From NCBI GenBank assembly GCA_011772475.1, contig WVZK01000143.1:56436-89377 (forward strand): a DNA stretch of 32,942 nt, in the 5' to 3' direction. The notes under the pieces were generated by a model. That model did no database searches and had not been told where the DNA came from. It saw only the letters and a program-made list of their open reading frames with translations. Shown piece by piece: positions 9,798 to 19,387 of this stretch. Each line of letters opens with the position of its first letter. The first letter of the stretch is position 1. Source of the stretch: Candidatus Aminicenantota bacterium (GTDB lineage: Bacteria > Acidobacteriota > Aminicenantia > Aminicenantales > Aminicenantaceae). The translations under genes were made by a program, and so were the position numbers.

Positions 9798-9835
9798 AAA
9801 GTTAGGAAAGTACTTTAGCGAGTATCAGCTTGAAA

Positions 9836-10369
9836 TTAGGTACCTGTCGCGGCAGTCCTTGGCGCGCGAATCCAGGAACCATTCCACATTACTAAATCAC
9901 GGTTGAAATGGGCTGCTTGGCTAACCACAAACAATCCAGCTTCAGGATCATTTACGTCGAAGGAAAAAGCTTCTAGCTGTCCAGCACGTCCGTAGGAAGC
10001 AATTACGAAATCATCTCCAGCTGCTCCAGATATTCCATAATTTCCATCACAAGCTGTACCGCAGTAAGCCATGAAATTATTGCCCCACTGGTCGTTAATA
10101 GGGAGAACTTTGACATAGAACGGAGAAAGTGCATCATAGAAAACAGCGGTCGCATCATATTGACCATCTTGTATGGGGGTGACTCCGTTATCAGTAACAT
10201 AATCTGTGACAGCTGTGGAAATGACGGTGATATCTTTCATAGTACTTTTCTGCTTCGCTTTCTGAATAGCGGTAATAGCGTTGGGGATGAGAAGAGCTGC
10301 AAGAATTCCGAGGATAGCAACAACGATAAGCAACTCGATTAGTGTAAAACCTCTAATTCTATTTAACAT
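9836..10369 (-). CDS. Type IV pilin-like protein, probable major pilin
   Basis: MLNRIRGFTLIELLIVVAILGILAALLIPNAITAIQKAKQ; sigma-54 promoter upstream; next to pilR. Confidence 0.9.
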   Translation of the reverse strand: MLNRIRGFTLIELLIVVAILGILAALLIPNAITAIQKAKQKSTMKDITVISTAVTDYVTDNGVTPIQDGQYDATAVFYDALSPFYVKVLPINDQWGNNFMAYCGTACDGNYGISGAAGDDFVIASYGRAGQLEAFSFDVNDPEAGLFVVSQAAHFNRDLVMWNGSWIRAPRTAATGT

Positions 10370-10458
10370 TTAAAAACCTCCTTTACTCTGGTGACTTAAT
10401 TGTATTAGTCCGCCAGAAAATGTTAAATTTGACATTGTTAGATGTGCAATATTTATTA

Positions 10459-10474
10459 AGCAATTTCTGTGCCA
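10459..10474 (-). promoter_or_regulatory. Sigma-54 (RpoN) promoter of the pilin gene
   Basis: Minus strand TGGCAC-AGAAA-TTGCT, full match to TGGCAC-N5-TTGCW, about 90 nt upstream of the pilin start. Confidence 0.88.
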
Positions 10475-10545
10475 AATGAGAAAAATATTAACTTATTGAA
10501 AATAAAAAAGTTATATTTTAATATCTCAATTTTTCAGCTTTAATA

Positions 10546-10581
10546 TGACATCTTTTGTCTCGCTTTTGACAAAATATGTCA
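10546..10581. promoter_or_regulatory. Candidate PilR enhancer (upstream activating sequence)
   Basis: TGACATCTTTTGTC-N8-GACAAAATATGTCA, 13/14 inverted repeat with four TGTC/GACA half-sites, about 70-120 bp upstream of the sigma-54 promoter. Confidence 0.65.
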
Positions 10582-10634
10582 CTTTTCAGGCAAAATTCTA
10601 TTATCTCCTTTAATTTTCTCTTTTATGGGATCTT

Positions 10635-12002
10635 TCAGGGGGATTTTAAGCCAAATTTGTCTATGAGGTACCGCAATGTGCGGTAGCTGACGCCGAGGAG
10701 AGAAGCTGTTTCTTTGAGGTTTCCTTTCGCAACCCGCCTAGCTTCTCTGATATAATCTTGGGCAATCTCATCAAGGTGTGAATTGAGCTTAAAGCCCTTC
10801 TTTAAAAGGGGATTAGCGTCTGGCCTTTTATGAGGTTTTAAAAGTTCTTCAGGAAGGCTCTCTTCTGTTATTGTCCCTCTATCCTCTATGGCGACGATTC
10901 TTTCTATCAGGTTCTCAAGCTCTCTTACATTGCCAGGCCAGGAGTAGGATTCGAAGGCATTCATCACCTCAGGAACAATCCTCTTCATCTTTTTTCCCAT
11001 CTTTTTGCAGTATTTCTTGAGGAAATGAGAGACAAGGAGCGGTAGGTCTTCTTTTTTCTCTCTTAAAGGTGGCATTTCAAAAGAAATGACGTTCAGGCGA
11101 TAAAAAAGGTCTTCCCTGAATTTATCTTCCTCGATTCTCTTCTTTAAATTCTGATTTGTGGCGGCAATGATCCTAACATCAACCGGAATTTCCTCAGTCC
11201 CACCCACTCTTCTTATTTTCTTATCCTGGATAGCCCCGAGGAGTTTCACCTGAGTCCAGGGAGACATCTCTCCCACCTCGTCTAAAAATAAAACTCCTTT
11301 CTCCGCAACTTCGAACATGCCTTTTTTATCAGATACGGCACCTGTAAAAGACCCTTTCACATGGCCAAAAAGCTCGCTCTCCAGTAGATTTTCGGGCAGA
11401 GCGCCGCAGTTCAGGGGAACAAACGCGTTTTCCCAGCGCCGACTCAGAAGATGAACCGCTCGAGCAGCCATTTCTTTTCCCGTGCCGCTTTCTCCAGTAA
11501 TAAGAATAGTGGAATCTGTTGCTGAGACCTTTTCAATCAGGCCGTATATCTCCTCCATTTTCTTGCTTTTTCCCACCATGTTCTTGAAACTGTACTTCTC
11601 CTTGAGCTCCTTTTTAAGAAGAATATTCTCTTCCTTAAGCTTGATCTTTTCCAGTCCTTGCGAAACAATGATTTTCAGCTCTTCTACGTCAAAAGGCTTC
11701 ACAACATAATCTATGGCCCCTGCCTTAAAGGCCTCCACAGCCTGCTTGATCGTCCCGTAAGCTGTTATCATGATGACAGGAATTCCAGGTTTTTTCTCTT
11801 TTATTTTTCTGAGAAGATTCATCCCGCTTATCTGGGGCAGCCTTATGTCGGAAAGGATAAGGTCAAAGTCTTCTTCATCTATCAATTCAAGGGCTTTCTG
11901 AGCAGAGAGGGATTTCTTTACTCTGTAGCCTTCTTTTTTAAAGACTACGTTGAGCATATCGAGGACGCTCTTCTCATCGTCTATTATTAGTATCTTTTCC
12001 AT
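10635..12002 (-). CDS. pilR: Sigma-54-dependent NtrC-family response regulator (PilR)
   Basis: Receiver domain ILIIDDEKSVLDML, AAA+ GESGTGKEMAARAVH, GSFTGAVSDKKGMFE, FLDEVGEM, Fis-type HTH at the C terminus. Confidence 0.93.
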   Translation of the reverse strand: MEKILIIDDEKSVLDMLNVVFKKEGYRVKKSLSAQKALELIDEEDFDLILSDIRLPQISGMNLLRKIKEKKPGIPVIMITAYGTIKQAVEAFKAGAIDYVVKPFDVEELKIIVSQGLEKIKLKEENILLKKELKEKYSFKNMVGKSKKMEEIYGLIEKVSATDSTILITGESGTGKEMAARAVHLLSRRWENAFVPLNCGALPENLLESELFGHVKGSFTGAVSDKKGMFEVAEKGVLFLDEVGEMSPWTQVKLLGAIQDKKIRRVGGTEEIPVDVRIIAATNQNLKKRIEEDKFREDLFYRLNVISFEMPPLREKKEDLPLLVSHFLKKYCKKMGKKMKRIVPEVMNAFESYSWPGNVRELENLIERIVAIEDRGTITEESLPEELLKPHKRPDANPLLKKGFKLNSHLDEIAQDYIREARRVAKGNLKETASLLGVSYRTLRYLIDKFGLKSP

Positions 12003-13323
12003 CTTTATTTTTCTTTACACTTTTTTGTATTTTTGGATTTCCAGGCCCCTCCAGGGGAAGAGTTATTATGATCTCTGTTCCTTTATCAATCTCAGAGTCA
12101 ATCTTGATTTTCCCCTTATAGTCATCCACAATCCGGTGAACAACAGCCATTCCAATCCCCTGCCCACCCTCGAAACCAGAGTAAAAAGGTTCAAAAATCC
12201 TTTCTTTTTCCTCCTCGGTCATACCCTTTCCAGTATCGGCTATCCTTAACTGGATTTTTCCCTTCTTCTCCTGGTTGAAATCAATATTCAACGTTCCGCC
12301 TTCGGGCATGGCTCTGAGGGAATTCTTAATTATATTCCAGAAGAGCTGCTTGAATTGACTGCTGTTTCCATAATATCGAGCATGGACTGATTTAAAGTTC
12401 CCCTCGACCTTAAAATCGCCGTTCAGCTCGCCACTACTCTGGAGCAGGACCACGGTTTCTTCTAAAATATCTGAAAGGTCAATTGAGGAAAATGCTTGTT
12501 TAACCGGGGAAGCTAAATTCAGGAATTGCTCAATGGATCGGGAAACTCGCCCTGATTCCCTGACAATGATATTCATCAGATCTTTTTGCTCGTCATTAAG
12601 GCCTAATTCGTCCTTCAAAACCTGAACAGAGCCAGAGATTGCTGCCAAGGGGTTTCGAATTTCATGAGCTAAGTGGGCGGATACCTCTCCAGCGACCGCC
12701 AGTCGTTTTTTTACTTCAAGCTCTTTTTGTATCAGGCGAAGCTGGTCCCTTGTCTTCTGCAAACTCCCTGTCAGGTAATTCATCAAAAAGGCCACGAGGA
12801 AAAAAGCGCTCCAGGCAATAAAAATATTGTTTATAACAAGTCCCAGAGAAATCTCCAGGATTTCCTCGGGAGCAAAAGAAGGAATGATCCTCCGATACAT
12901 TAAAACCACAAGATAGCCAAAAAAGATGGCAGATAGAGCCGCGGTCAGATATGCAGCCCGTCTTGAGAGGACGATGCTTGCTGCAATTATTTCAAAAATA
13001 TAAAGGAAGTAAAAAGACCCTTGTAATCCTCCAGATATATAGACAAGAGCTGTAATCAGAAGGAGATCGAATAATATTTGAAAGTAGACCTGGATTTTGA
13101 AATACTTTCCCCAGATATAGAAAATAAAATAGATGAGAGACAGAACATAAAATGAGAGGACTAAGTAGTAAAAGGGATTAAGCGGGAGAAAGACTGCCGT
13201 GCTATATTGAATTATAACGGCTGAAACTACAAGAGATGTGACTATGATTAAACGAAGAAGGATTAGCCATAAGATGTATTTTTTTTTTGTGTCTATTTCC
13301 TCAAATTCCAATCTTTTTTGCAT
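11974..13323 (-). CDS. pilS: Membrane sensor histidine kinase (PilS)
   Basis: Six hydrophobic segments then HLAHEIRNPLAAISGS H-box and IADTGKGMTEEEKERIFEPFYSGFEGGQGIGMAVV; overlaps pilR by 29 bp. Confidence 0.9.
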   Translation of the reverse strand: MQKRLEFEEIDTKKKYILWLILLRLIIVTSLVVSAVIIQYSTAVFLPLNPFYYLVLSFYVLSLIYFIFYIWGKYFKIQVYFQILFDLLLITALVYISGGLQGSFYFLYIFEIIAASIVLSRRAAYLTAALSAIFFGYLVVLMYRRIIPSFAPEEILEISLGLVINNIFIAWSAFFLVAFLMNYLTGSLQKTRDQLRLIQKELEVKKRLAVAGEVSAHLAHEIRNPLAAISGSVQVLKDELGLNDEQKDLMNIIVRESGRVSRSIEQFLNLASPVKQAFSSIDLSDILEETVVLLQSSGELNGDFKVEGNFKSVHARYYGNSSQFKQLFWNIIKNSLRAMPEGGTLNIDFNQEKKGKIQLRIADTGKGMTEEEKERIFEPFYSGFEGGQGIGMAVVHRIVDDYKGKIKIDSEIDKGTEIIITLPLEGPGNPKIQKSVKKNKDGKDTNNRR

Positions 13324-13397
13324 TTTAGGCGTTCTTCTGGCTTCTTTTCCATCTCCTAGCTAACGAAGGTTATTTCTCTCCCTTGTTTCTCTTGGCT

Positions 13398-14600
13398 TTA
13401 AAACCGCTGCATTAGACTGAAAACTGGCAGGTACATTGAAATAACAATCGCTCCTATCAAGCCCCCAACCACGATAAGGAGAATAGGCTCTAATATGGAA
13501 AGAAGGGAGCCAACGGCAGCTTCAACCTCATCATCATAAAAATCGGCTAACTTCCCCAACATCCCATCCAAAGTTCCCGTAGCCTCACCCACGCTTACCA
13601 TCTGTGTCACCATTAAGGGAAAATGAGCTTTTTCTCTAAAGGCATCTGTAAGATTTCCGCCCTCTGAGACCACGGTGCGAGCCTCAACAATACGTTCTTC
13701 TAAGATAACATTTCCTGCTGTAGTAGAGGTGATTTTAAGACTCTCCAGCATAGGCACACCTCCAGAAAGGAGAGTGGCTAAGGTTCGTGTGATTCGAGAC
13801 AAGGCCACCTTTTGTAGCAATGTTCCAAAAAGCGGCATTTTGAGCGTTGCCTGATCGATGGCCTTTCTTCCCGCCGTTGTTTTCTTAATGTACCTGAAAA
13901 GAAAAACAGAGCCTATGAGCCCGAGAAAGATAAACACTATATATTTCTGGACAAAATTGCTGACGGCCAGAACCATCACAGTGAGGAGGGGCATATCTGC
14001 TCCCAACTCGATAAAAATATTAGAAAAGACCGGAACAACTTTCCACATCATGAAAATCGTTACTAAGATAGAAAAAATCAAGACGGCCAAAGGGTAGGTC
14101 ATTGCTTGTTTGACCTGGGCCCTTAATTTGACAACATTTTCCAAATACTCGGCTAACCTCCGCAGCATGACATCGAGCGAACCGCTCTGCTCTCCTGAGG
14201 CTACCAGATTGCAGTAGAGGTCATCAAAAACCTTGGGAAATTTCCTTTTGGCCTCATTCAACGTAGAGCCAGCTTCAACATCTTTCCTGATGGTTTGAAT
14301 AACAGTTTTAAAATAAGCATTCTTTGTCTGATCGGCCAGCATGGTCAAGCTTTGAATAAGAGGAAGATCTGCGTCTACTAAAACAGAGATCTGCCTGCTG
14401 TAAACCGCTAATTCTTTGAGCCTTACTTTCTCTCTTTTTAGAAAGGGGATTTTTATCTCGACTCTTTTCTTTGAGACGTCAAAGACAGTTATCTGCTCTC
14501 TCTTCAGGATTCTTGTCAAGTCTGCGATGGACTTAGCAACGCGCTCTCCGTCGACAATATCTCCATAACGATTTTTACCTTTCCAGATAAAAACAGCCAT
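13398..14600 (-). CDS. pilC: Type IV pilus inner-membrane platform protein
   Basis: Two T2SSF domains: YSRQISVLVDADLPLIQSL, LASGEQSGSLDVMLRRLAEYLE, VSVGEATGTLDGMLGKLADFYDDEV. Confidence 0.94.
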   Translation of the reverse strand: MAVFIWKGKNRYGDIVDGERVAKSIADLTRILKREQITVFDVSKKRVEIKIPFLKREKVRLKELAVYSRQISVLVDADLPLIQSLTMLADQTKNAYFKTVIQTIRKDVEAGSTLNEAKRKFPKVFDDLYCNLVASGEQSGSLDVMLRRLAEYLENVVKLRAQVKQAMTYPLAVLIFSILVTIFMMWKVVPVFSNIFIELGADMPLLTVMVLAVSNFVQKYIVFIFLGLIGSVFLFRYIKKTTAGRKAIDQATLKMPLFGTLLQKVALSRITRTLATLLSGGVPMLESLKITSTTAGNVILEERIVEARTVVSEGGNLTDAFREKAHFPLMVTQMVSVGEATGTLDGMLGKLADFYDDEVEAAVGSLLSILEPILLIVVGGLIGAIVISMYLPVFSLMQRF

Positions 14601-14613
14601 CTTGATCCTCCTA

Positions 14614-15732
14614 TTATTCTCTCATTTTAGCCGGAGTATAGCCTTCAGCTGCCGGCTTGCGTACTCCTCCTCTCTCAATTATCTCTGTCAACTCCTCGGG
14701 TTTGTAAGAGACTCTCATGGCAGTCTCGAGGGTGATTTGTCCTCTATGATAAAGGCTGGCTAAAGACTGGTTAAAGGTTAGCATTCCATACTTCTCTTGG
14801 CCCATCTGCATGGCGGAGTATATCTGGTGGAGTTTATTTTCTCTGATTAGATTCCTGACCGCTGCATTAGGGATGAGGATCTCCATGGCCAGGACTCTTC
14901 CACCACCGCCCGCTCGAGGCAAGAGCGCCTGAGTCAACACCGCTTCCAAACACATGGAGAGTGTGATTCGCACTTGGGCCTGGTATTGGGAGGGAAAAAT
15001 ATCGACAATCCTTGAAACCGTCTCAGGGGCTGAATTCGTATGAAGGGTTGAAAAAGTAAGATGCCCGGTTTCGGCAACGTGCAAGGTAGCTTCCACGGTC
15101 GGCAGATCTCTCATCTCCCCTACAAAAACAACGTCTGGATCTTCCCTCAAAACAGAACGAAGGGCGTTGGGATAAGACAATGTATCAGCATGGAGTTCCC
15201 TTTGGTTGATCATTGATTTGCGAGGAGTGAAAAAATATTCAATAGGGTCTTCTATGGTCACTATATGAACGCCCCTTTCTGCGTTGATATGGTCAATCAT
15301 GCAGGCTAGAGTTGTTGACTTCCCGCAACCTGTTGGTCCTGTCACCAAGACTAATCCCCTCGGCAAATAGCAGAGCTGGGCAACTCTTGGAGGAATACCC
15401 AACTTGGGAAAGCTCCACATCTGGCTTAGAAATCTCCTAAAGGCTGCGGCAACTGATCCTCTCTGCATAAACACATTCGCCCTGAAGCGCCCCAAATCCT
15501 TTATGCCAAAAGAGAAATCAAGCTCCAGCTTCTCTTCAAAAGTTTTCTTCTGCTTATCTGTTAACAAACTGTAGATAAGATTCTTGGTCTCAACGGCACT
15601 TAAAGGTTCGTGGTCGAGTGAGATCAATCTGCCATGAACTCTGATCCTAGGTGGGATGTTGGTCGTTATATGTAAGTCACTGGCATCCCTATCACAGGCA
15701 ATCTTAAGCATTTCCTGAATCGTTTTTGTCAT
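14614..15732 (-). CDS. pilT: Type IV pilus twitching/retraction ATPase
   Basis: ASDLHIT, VTGPTGCGKSTTLACMIDHIN, TIEDPIE, VLREDPDVVFVGEMRD, AETGHLTFSTLHTN. Confidence 0.95.
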   Translation of the reverse strand: MTKTIQEMLKIACDRDASDLHITTNIPPRIRVHGRLISLDHEPLSAVETKNLIYSLLTDKQKKTFEEKLELDFSFGIKDLGRFRANVFMQRGSVAAAFRRFLSQMWSFPKLGIPPRVAQLCYLPRGLVLVTGPTGCGKSTTLACMIDHINAERGVHIVTIEDPIEYFFTPRKSMINQRELHADTLSYPNALRSVLREDPDVVFVGEMRDLPTVEATLHVAETGHLTFSTLHTNSAPETVSRIVDIFPSQYQAQVRITLSMCLEAVLTQALLPRAGGGGRVLAMEILIPNAAVRNLIRENKLHQIYSAMQMGQEKYGMLTFNQSLASLYHRGQITLETAMRVSYKPEELTEIIERGGVRKPAAEGYTPAKMRE

Positions 15733-17470
15733 TCGATATCTCCCCGTCTTTTACGGTTTCTCTTAAAACTTCCTCGACCGAGGTTATTCCTTCTTTTATC
15801 TTAATCAATCCGCTTTGACGCAAGGTAATCATTCCCTGCTCCATAGCTATCTGTTTTATCTCCCTGGGTTGTCCCTTTCTTAAAATTACATCTCTTATAG
15901 TATCATTTATTTCCATGACTTCAAAAAGCCCGGTCCTCCCTTTGTAGCCTGTGTCATTGCAGGCAGCACAGCCCTTTGTTTTAAAAGCGGTCACTTTCTT
16001 GGCCTCTTCTAGAGAAAAGCCGATGTCAACTAGGGCTTCAGGAGCAAGCTTTTGTTCTTCGCGACATTTAGTACAGAGGCGTCTTACTAGCCTTTGGGCC
16101 ACGATCAGAACGAGAGAGTCGGAAATCAAAAAGGGCTCGATGTCCATGTTCACCAGCCTGATGATCGTGCCTGCTGCGTCATTGGTATGAACCGTGGAAA
16201 AGACCAGATGGCCGGTTAGTGCGGCTTTAATGGCAATATCAACCGTCTCATAATCCCTCATCTCACCGACAAGCATGATATCAGGGTCTTGCCTTAAGAA
16301 AGATCTTAGAGAAGAAGCAAAATTTAAGCCAATCTCTTCCTTTATATTAACCTGGTTTATCCCAGGCATATAAAATTCTACAGGATCTTCAGCGGTCATG
16401 ATGTTCTTTTCCTGGGCGTTTAAGTTGGAAATAGCGGAATACAAAGTATTCGTTTTACCGCTTCCGGTGGGCCCCGTAACCAGGATAATTCCCCATGGCC
16501 TGACTATAGCTTGTTGAAAAACATCAAGAGAATCCTTCTCAAAGCCTAATTTCGTAAGGTCTAACTTCAACATTTCGCGGTCAAGAATACGAGAAACAAT
16601 TTTCTCCCCAAATATAGTTGGTATGGCAGAGACTCTCATATCAACTTCTTTGCGATTGTTCTCCCCCCACTTTACTCTCATTTTTATCCGCCCATCCTGA
16701 GGCAGCCTTTTTTCTGCGATATCCATGGTTGAGAGGATTTTCACCCTGGAGATCACCGGATTTTTAAACTTCATGGCAAGATCCATCATTTCATGAAGAA
16801 CGCCGTCAATGCGGTATCTCACTCTGAAGGAGCGCTCATAAGGCTCAAAATGGACATCACTGGCTCCTTTTCTTATGGCGTCCATGAATATTGTGTTCAC
16901 AAGGGTGATGACAGGAGCTTCCTCTGTAGAATGAACAAGCTCCTCCATATTATACTCTTGGTCTTCTTCCTCTATAACGTCAACTGCTCCGGTAGCATCA
17001 GTTTGCTCGAATTCTTCGATTATTTCTTTAACACGTATGGAATCAGAAGCGCCGTAGTATTTGTTTATGGCATCATTAATACCCGACTCTGAGGCGATAA
17101 CAGGCTGGATGCTCAAACTTGTGCGAAACCTTACATTTTCGATTACGTCCAAATCTGTCGGGTCAACCATGGCCATCGTTAGAAAAGACCTAATCCTATG
17201 AATGGGCATAATCATGTGTTTTTTGGCGATGTCTACAGGAATAAGATTGATGACATCAGGGTAGACCTCGAATTGACTGAGGTCAATATACGGGTACCCA
17301 AGCTGGCGGCTTAATGCCTGGGCCATTTCTTCTTCAGAAACGTGACCTAAAGTTACTAGGGCACTCCCGATAGAAACTTTATTCTTCTTCTCATAATCAA
17401 GAGCAGCTTTCAGCTGGTCTGTGTTGATTATTTTTTCCCTGATTAGAAGTTCGCCAAGGTTAGATCCCAT
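15704..17470 (-). CDS. pilB: Type IV pilus assembly/extension ATPase
   Basis: MshEN-like N-terminus, ASDVHFEPYE, VTGPTGSGKTNTLYSAI, CTKCRE...CAACNDTGYKGRTGLFE zinc motif; overlaps pilT by 29 bp. Confidence 0.95.
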   Translation of the reverse strand: MGSNLGELLIREKIINTDQLKAALDYEKKNKVSIGSALVTLGHVSEEEMAQALSRQLGYPYIDLSQFEVYPDVINLIPVDIAKKHMIMPIHRIRSFLTMAMVDPTDLDVIENVRFRTSLSIQPVIASESGINDAINKYYGASDSIRVKEIIEEFEQTDATGAVDVIEEEDQEYNMEELVHSTEEAPVITLVNTIFMDAIRKGASDVHFEPYERSFRVRYRIDGVLHEMMDLAMKFKNPVISRVKILSTMDIAEKRLPQDGRIKMRVKWGENNRKEVDMRVSAIPTIFGEKIVSRILDREMLKLDLTKLGFEKDSLDVFQQAIVRPWGIILVTGPTGSGKTNTLYSAISNLNAQEKNIMTAEDPVEFYMPGINQVNIKEEIGLNFASSLRSFLRQDPDIMLVGEMRDYETVDIAIKAALTGHLVFSTVHTNDAAGTIIRLVNMDIEPFLISDSLVLIVAQRLVRRLCTKCREEQKLAPEALVDIGFSLEEAKKVTAFKTKGCAACNDTGYKGRTGLFEVMEINDTIRDVILRKGQPREIKQIAMEQGMITLRQSGLIKIKEGITSVEEVLRETVKDGEISNDKNDSGNA

Positions 17471-17506
17471 TATTGCTCCTTATGGGGTTCCTCTAAAATA
17501 TATAAT

Positions 17507-17523
17507 TTGACAATATTTGTCAA
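17507..17523. promoter_or_regulatory. TTGACAA-TAT-TTGTCAA palindrome at the pilB promoter -35
   Basis: Perfect 7-bp dyad; on the minus strand TTGACA with a TATTTT/TATATA -10 region 15-17 nt downstream. Confidence 0.6.
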
Positions 17524-17672
17524 CTCTTTTCACCTTTGTCTTTCCTAAAACACTTCTTAAAGAATTCATAGGTAATAGACGGTAACTGCCAGTCATTTTT
17601 CTCTTCTTCCCAAAACAATTTCCTCAGATAGAATCCACAGATTAGCTACAGCGAAAGCATATGGTTGCAGAG
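17520..17672 (-). pseudogene. Frame-disrupted coding remnant of unknown family
   Basis: Minus-strand translation LQPYAFAVANLWILSEE... continues in another frame as LRKLFWEEEKNDWQLPSITYEFFKKCFRKDKGEKS*. Confidence 0.3.
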
Positions 17673-17954
17673 AACTCTTATACTGTCAATCATCAGTAGG
17701 GGGGATATGAAAGGTGAATTTTCTATTCATTCCCTCACCTGAAAAGGCTAAAGGGTTCACCGCAGTCGAGGATGTGTGCGAGCCAAAAATCACATTATAG
17801 ATTAGGAGATGTTGAAAAATGGGGATAATCCTCATTTTTTGCCATTTATGCGTTGGTTTTTTAAATTCTGATCTCGTCTGCTGCTAAACGAACAACCTCG
17901 CCTTATTCACTCCTGTTCGTTTTTCTTCCCTTAAAACACAACAAAGAAGACATG

Positions 17955-18581
17955 CTAAAGTCTACCTTTTAATCCTACCAAAAAAATAGTTCCATCAAGC
18001 TCAAAAAAGCCTGGGGCTCCAGAAAACGTACTGAGTTCAAAGTTTAAACCAAACTTCCTGGTAATCCAGAGGATACCTCCAAAGGTAAATTGAAAATAAT
18101 AATAATTTCCCGCTGCAGCAATAGTATCCCCAAACCAAATGTCTTCTATATCCTCACTAATACGAATATAATTATATCTTCCCACAAAATAGGGCTCAAA
18201 GAAATCCATCTTGTAACTAAGAATAGGGCCCGTATAAGCATACATTCCGTTTGCTGTCGCCCCCAAACCAAAAAGACCCGCAGAGGAGAAACCGTTTTCT
18301 ATGGTGTTTGTGAAGGAGTATTTTCCAAAAAGGCCTATGGCAAAAGGTTCAAGATGAAATCCGATATCTAAATTAGATGTCATGCCAACAGCAACTTTAG
18401 CTGCTGGACACCACGCTTCTTCGGCCAAGGGTATTGCTCCTGCATCCAATCCGATTTTTCCTTTGTCTAAAGACCTCGCAGTAAAATTGCTGGATAAAGG
18501 TGCTACACAACCTGAAAGCACCAAGAGAGAGAAACCAAGAAATAAAGCTGGTAATTTTTTTATTTTATGCCTCCTTATCAT
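17955..18581 (-). CDS. Putative outer-membrane beta-barrel lipoprotein
   Basis: Signal peptide with lipobox LVLSGC; alternating aromatic/Gly strands. Confidence 0.65.
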   Translation of the reverse strand: MIRRHKIKKLPALFLGFSLLVLSGCVAPLSSNFTARSLDKGKIGLDAGAIPLAEEAWCPAAKVAVGMTSNLDIGFHLEPFAIGLFGKYSFTNTIENGFSSAGLFGLGATANGMYAYTGPILSYKMDFFEPYFVGRYNYIRISEDIEDIWFGDTIAAAGNYYYFQFTFGGILWITRKFGLNFELSTFSGAPGFFELDGTIFLVGLKGRL

Positions 18582-18617
18582 TGCCCTTAATTAATATAAG
18601 CCTTATAGTAGAGAAGT

Positions 18618-18645
18618 TGTTAAAAATTTGTTTAGATTCTGTAAA
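18618..18645 (-). promoter_or_regulatory. PHO-box-like array, three hexamers at 11-bp period
   Basis: Minus strand TTTACA-N5-TAAACA-N5-TTAACA, then 10 nt to TATAAG. Confidence 0.5.
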
Positions 18646-18662
18646 GCTATCAGCAAGATATA

Positions 18663-19202
18663 TCATTTATAATTACGAATTCGAGCTTTCTTGCGCAATT
18701 TGTCAATTGCCTCTTTTATTTCTAAATCTGACATTCCTTTAATCTGGATATTTATATTTATACCCTCACTTGCACCAATTGCTCCTCCTAATACTGTGCC
18801 TATGATCGAACCAAATAATAATCCTTTTACAATTGTGCTTTCATCAGCAAACATGCTTGAGAAAATAATGGGTGCAGGCTTTCCAATCATAGGAATAACC
18901 GCTGCTCCGATAGCACCTCCAGCGAAAGCTCCAAACGTAGCTCCCACCAAAGCTTTTGATTTCTTTACGATTGTTATAGCTGCAACATCTTTAAAATCAA
19001 CTGATTCGTCTGCCCCTGTTACTGAATCTAACAATAGAAGCGCATTGGGTTTAATTACGATGAGTTCACCTTTAATTTCCCTGCTATCTTTTTTCTGGAT
19101 CAAAAGCACGGCTCCTCGTCTTTCTATTGCTAACATATCTCCTGAAAGGATCGCCAAAGAAAAGACGAGTAACAATGAAACGGACTTTATGTTTTTTTTC
19201 AT
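18663..19202 (-). CDS. Exported glycine-zipper protein of unknown function
   Basis: Signal peptide; two Gly-rich hydrophobic segments ALVGATFGAFAGGAIGAAV and GLLFGSIIGTVLGGAIGAS. Confidence 0.65.
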   Translation of the reverse strand: MKKNIKSVSLLLVFSLAILSGDMLAIERRGAVLLIQKKDSREIKGELIVIKPNALLLLDSVTGADESVDFKDVAAITIVKKSKALVGATFGAFAGGAIGAAVIPMIGKPAPIIFSSMFADESTIVKGLLFGSIIGTVLGGAIGASEGININIQIKGMSDLEIKEAIDKLRKKARIRNYK

Positions 19203-19245
19203 TTTAAGCCTCCATTGCCAATTTAGGCTTTTGTAGGGGGAAAGT

Positions 19246-19284
19246 TGTTAATAATTCGTTAAGAGTTTGTAAAAATTTTGTTAA
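19246..19284 (-). promoter_or_regulatory. PHO-box-like array, four hexamers at 11-bp period
   Basis: Plus strand TGTTAA-N5-CGTTAA-N5-TGTAAA-N5-TGTTAA; minus-strand 10-nt gap to TACAAA. Confidence 0.55.
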
Positions 19285-19387
19285 ATTGCTGGTTTTTGTT
19301 GGAAAATGGGGACAGTTCCGATTTCACATATTTGTGCGATTGATTTCTTCCAATTCTAGAGCTAAGATAAAAAAAAGGGATGTAGAT

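Noticed and set aside
18691-19236. Plus-strand 181-aa ORF
   Set aside because: Antisense to the glycine-zipper gene, with P/S-rich translation typical of a shadow ORF; no plausible start region.
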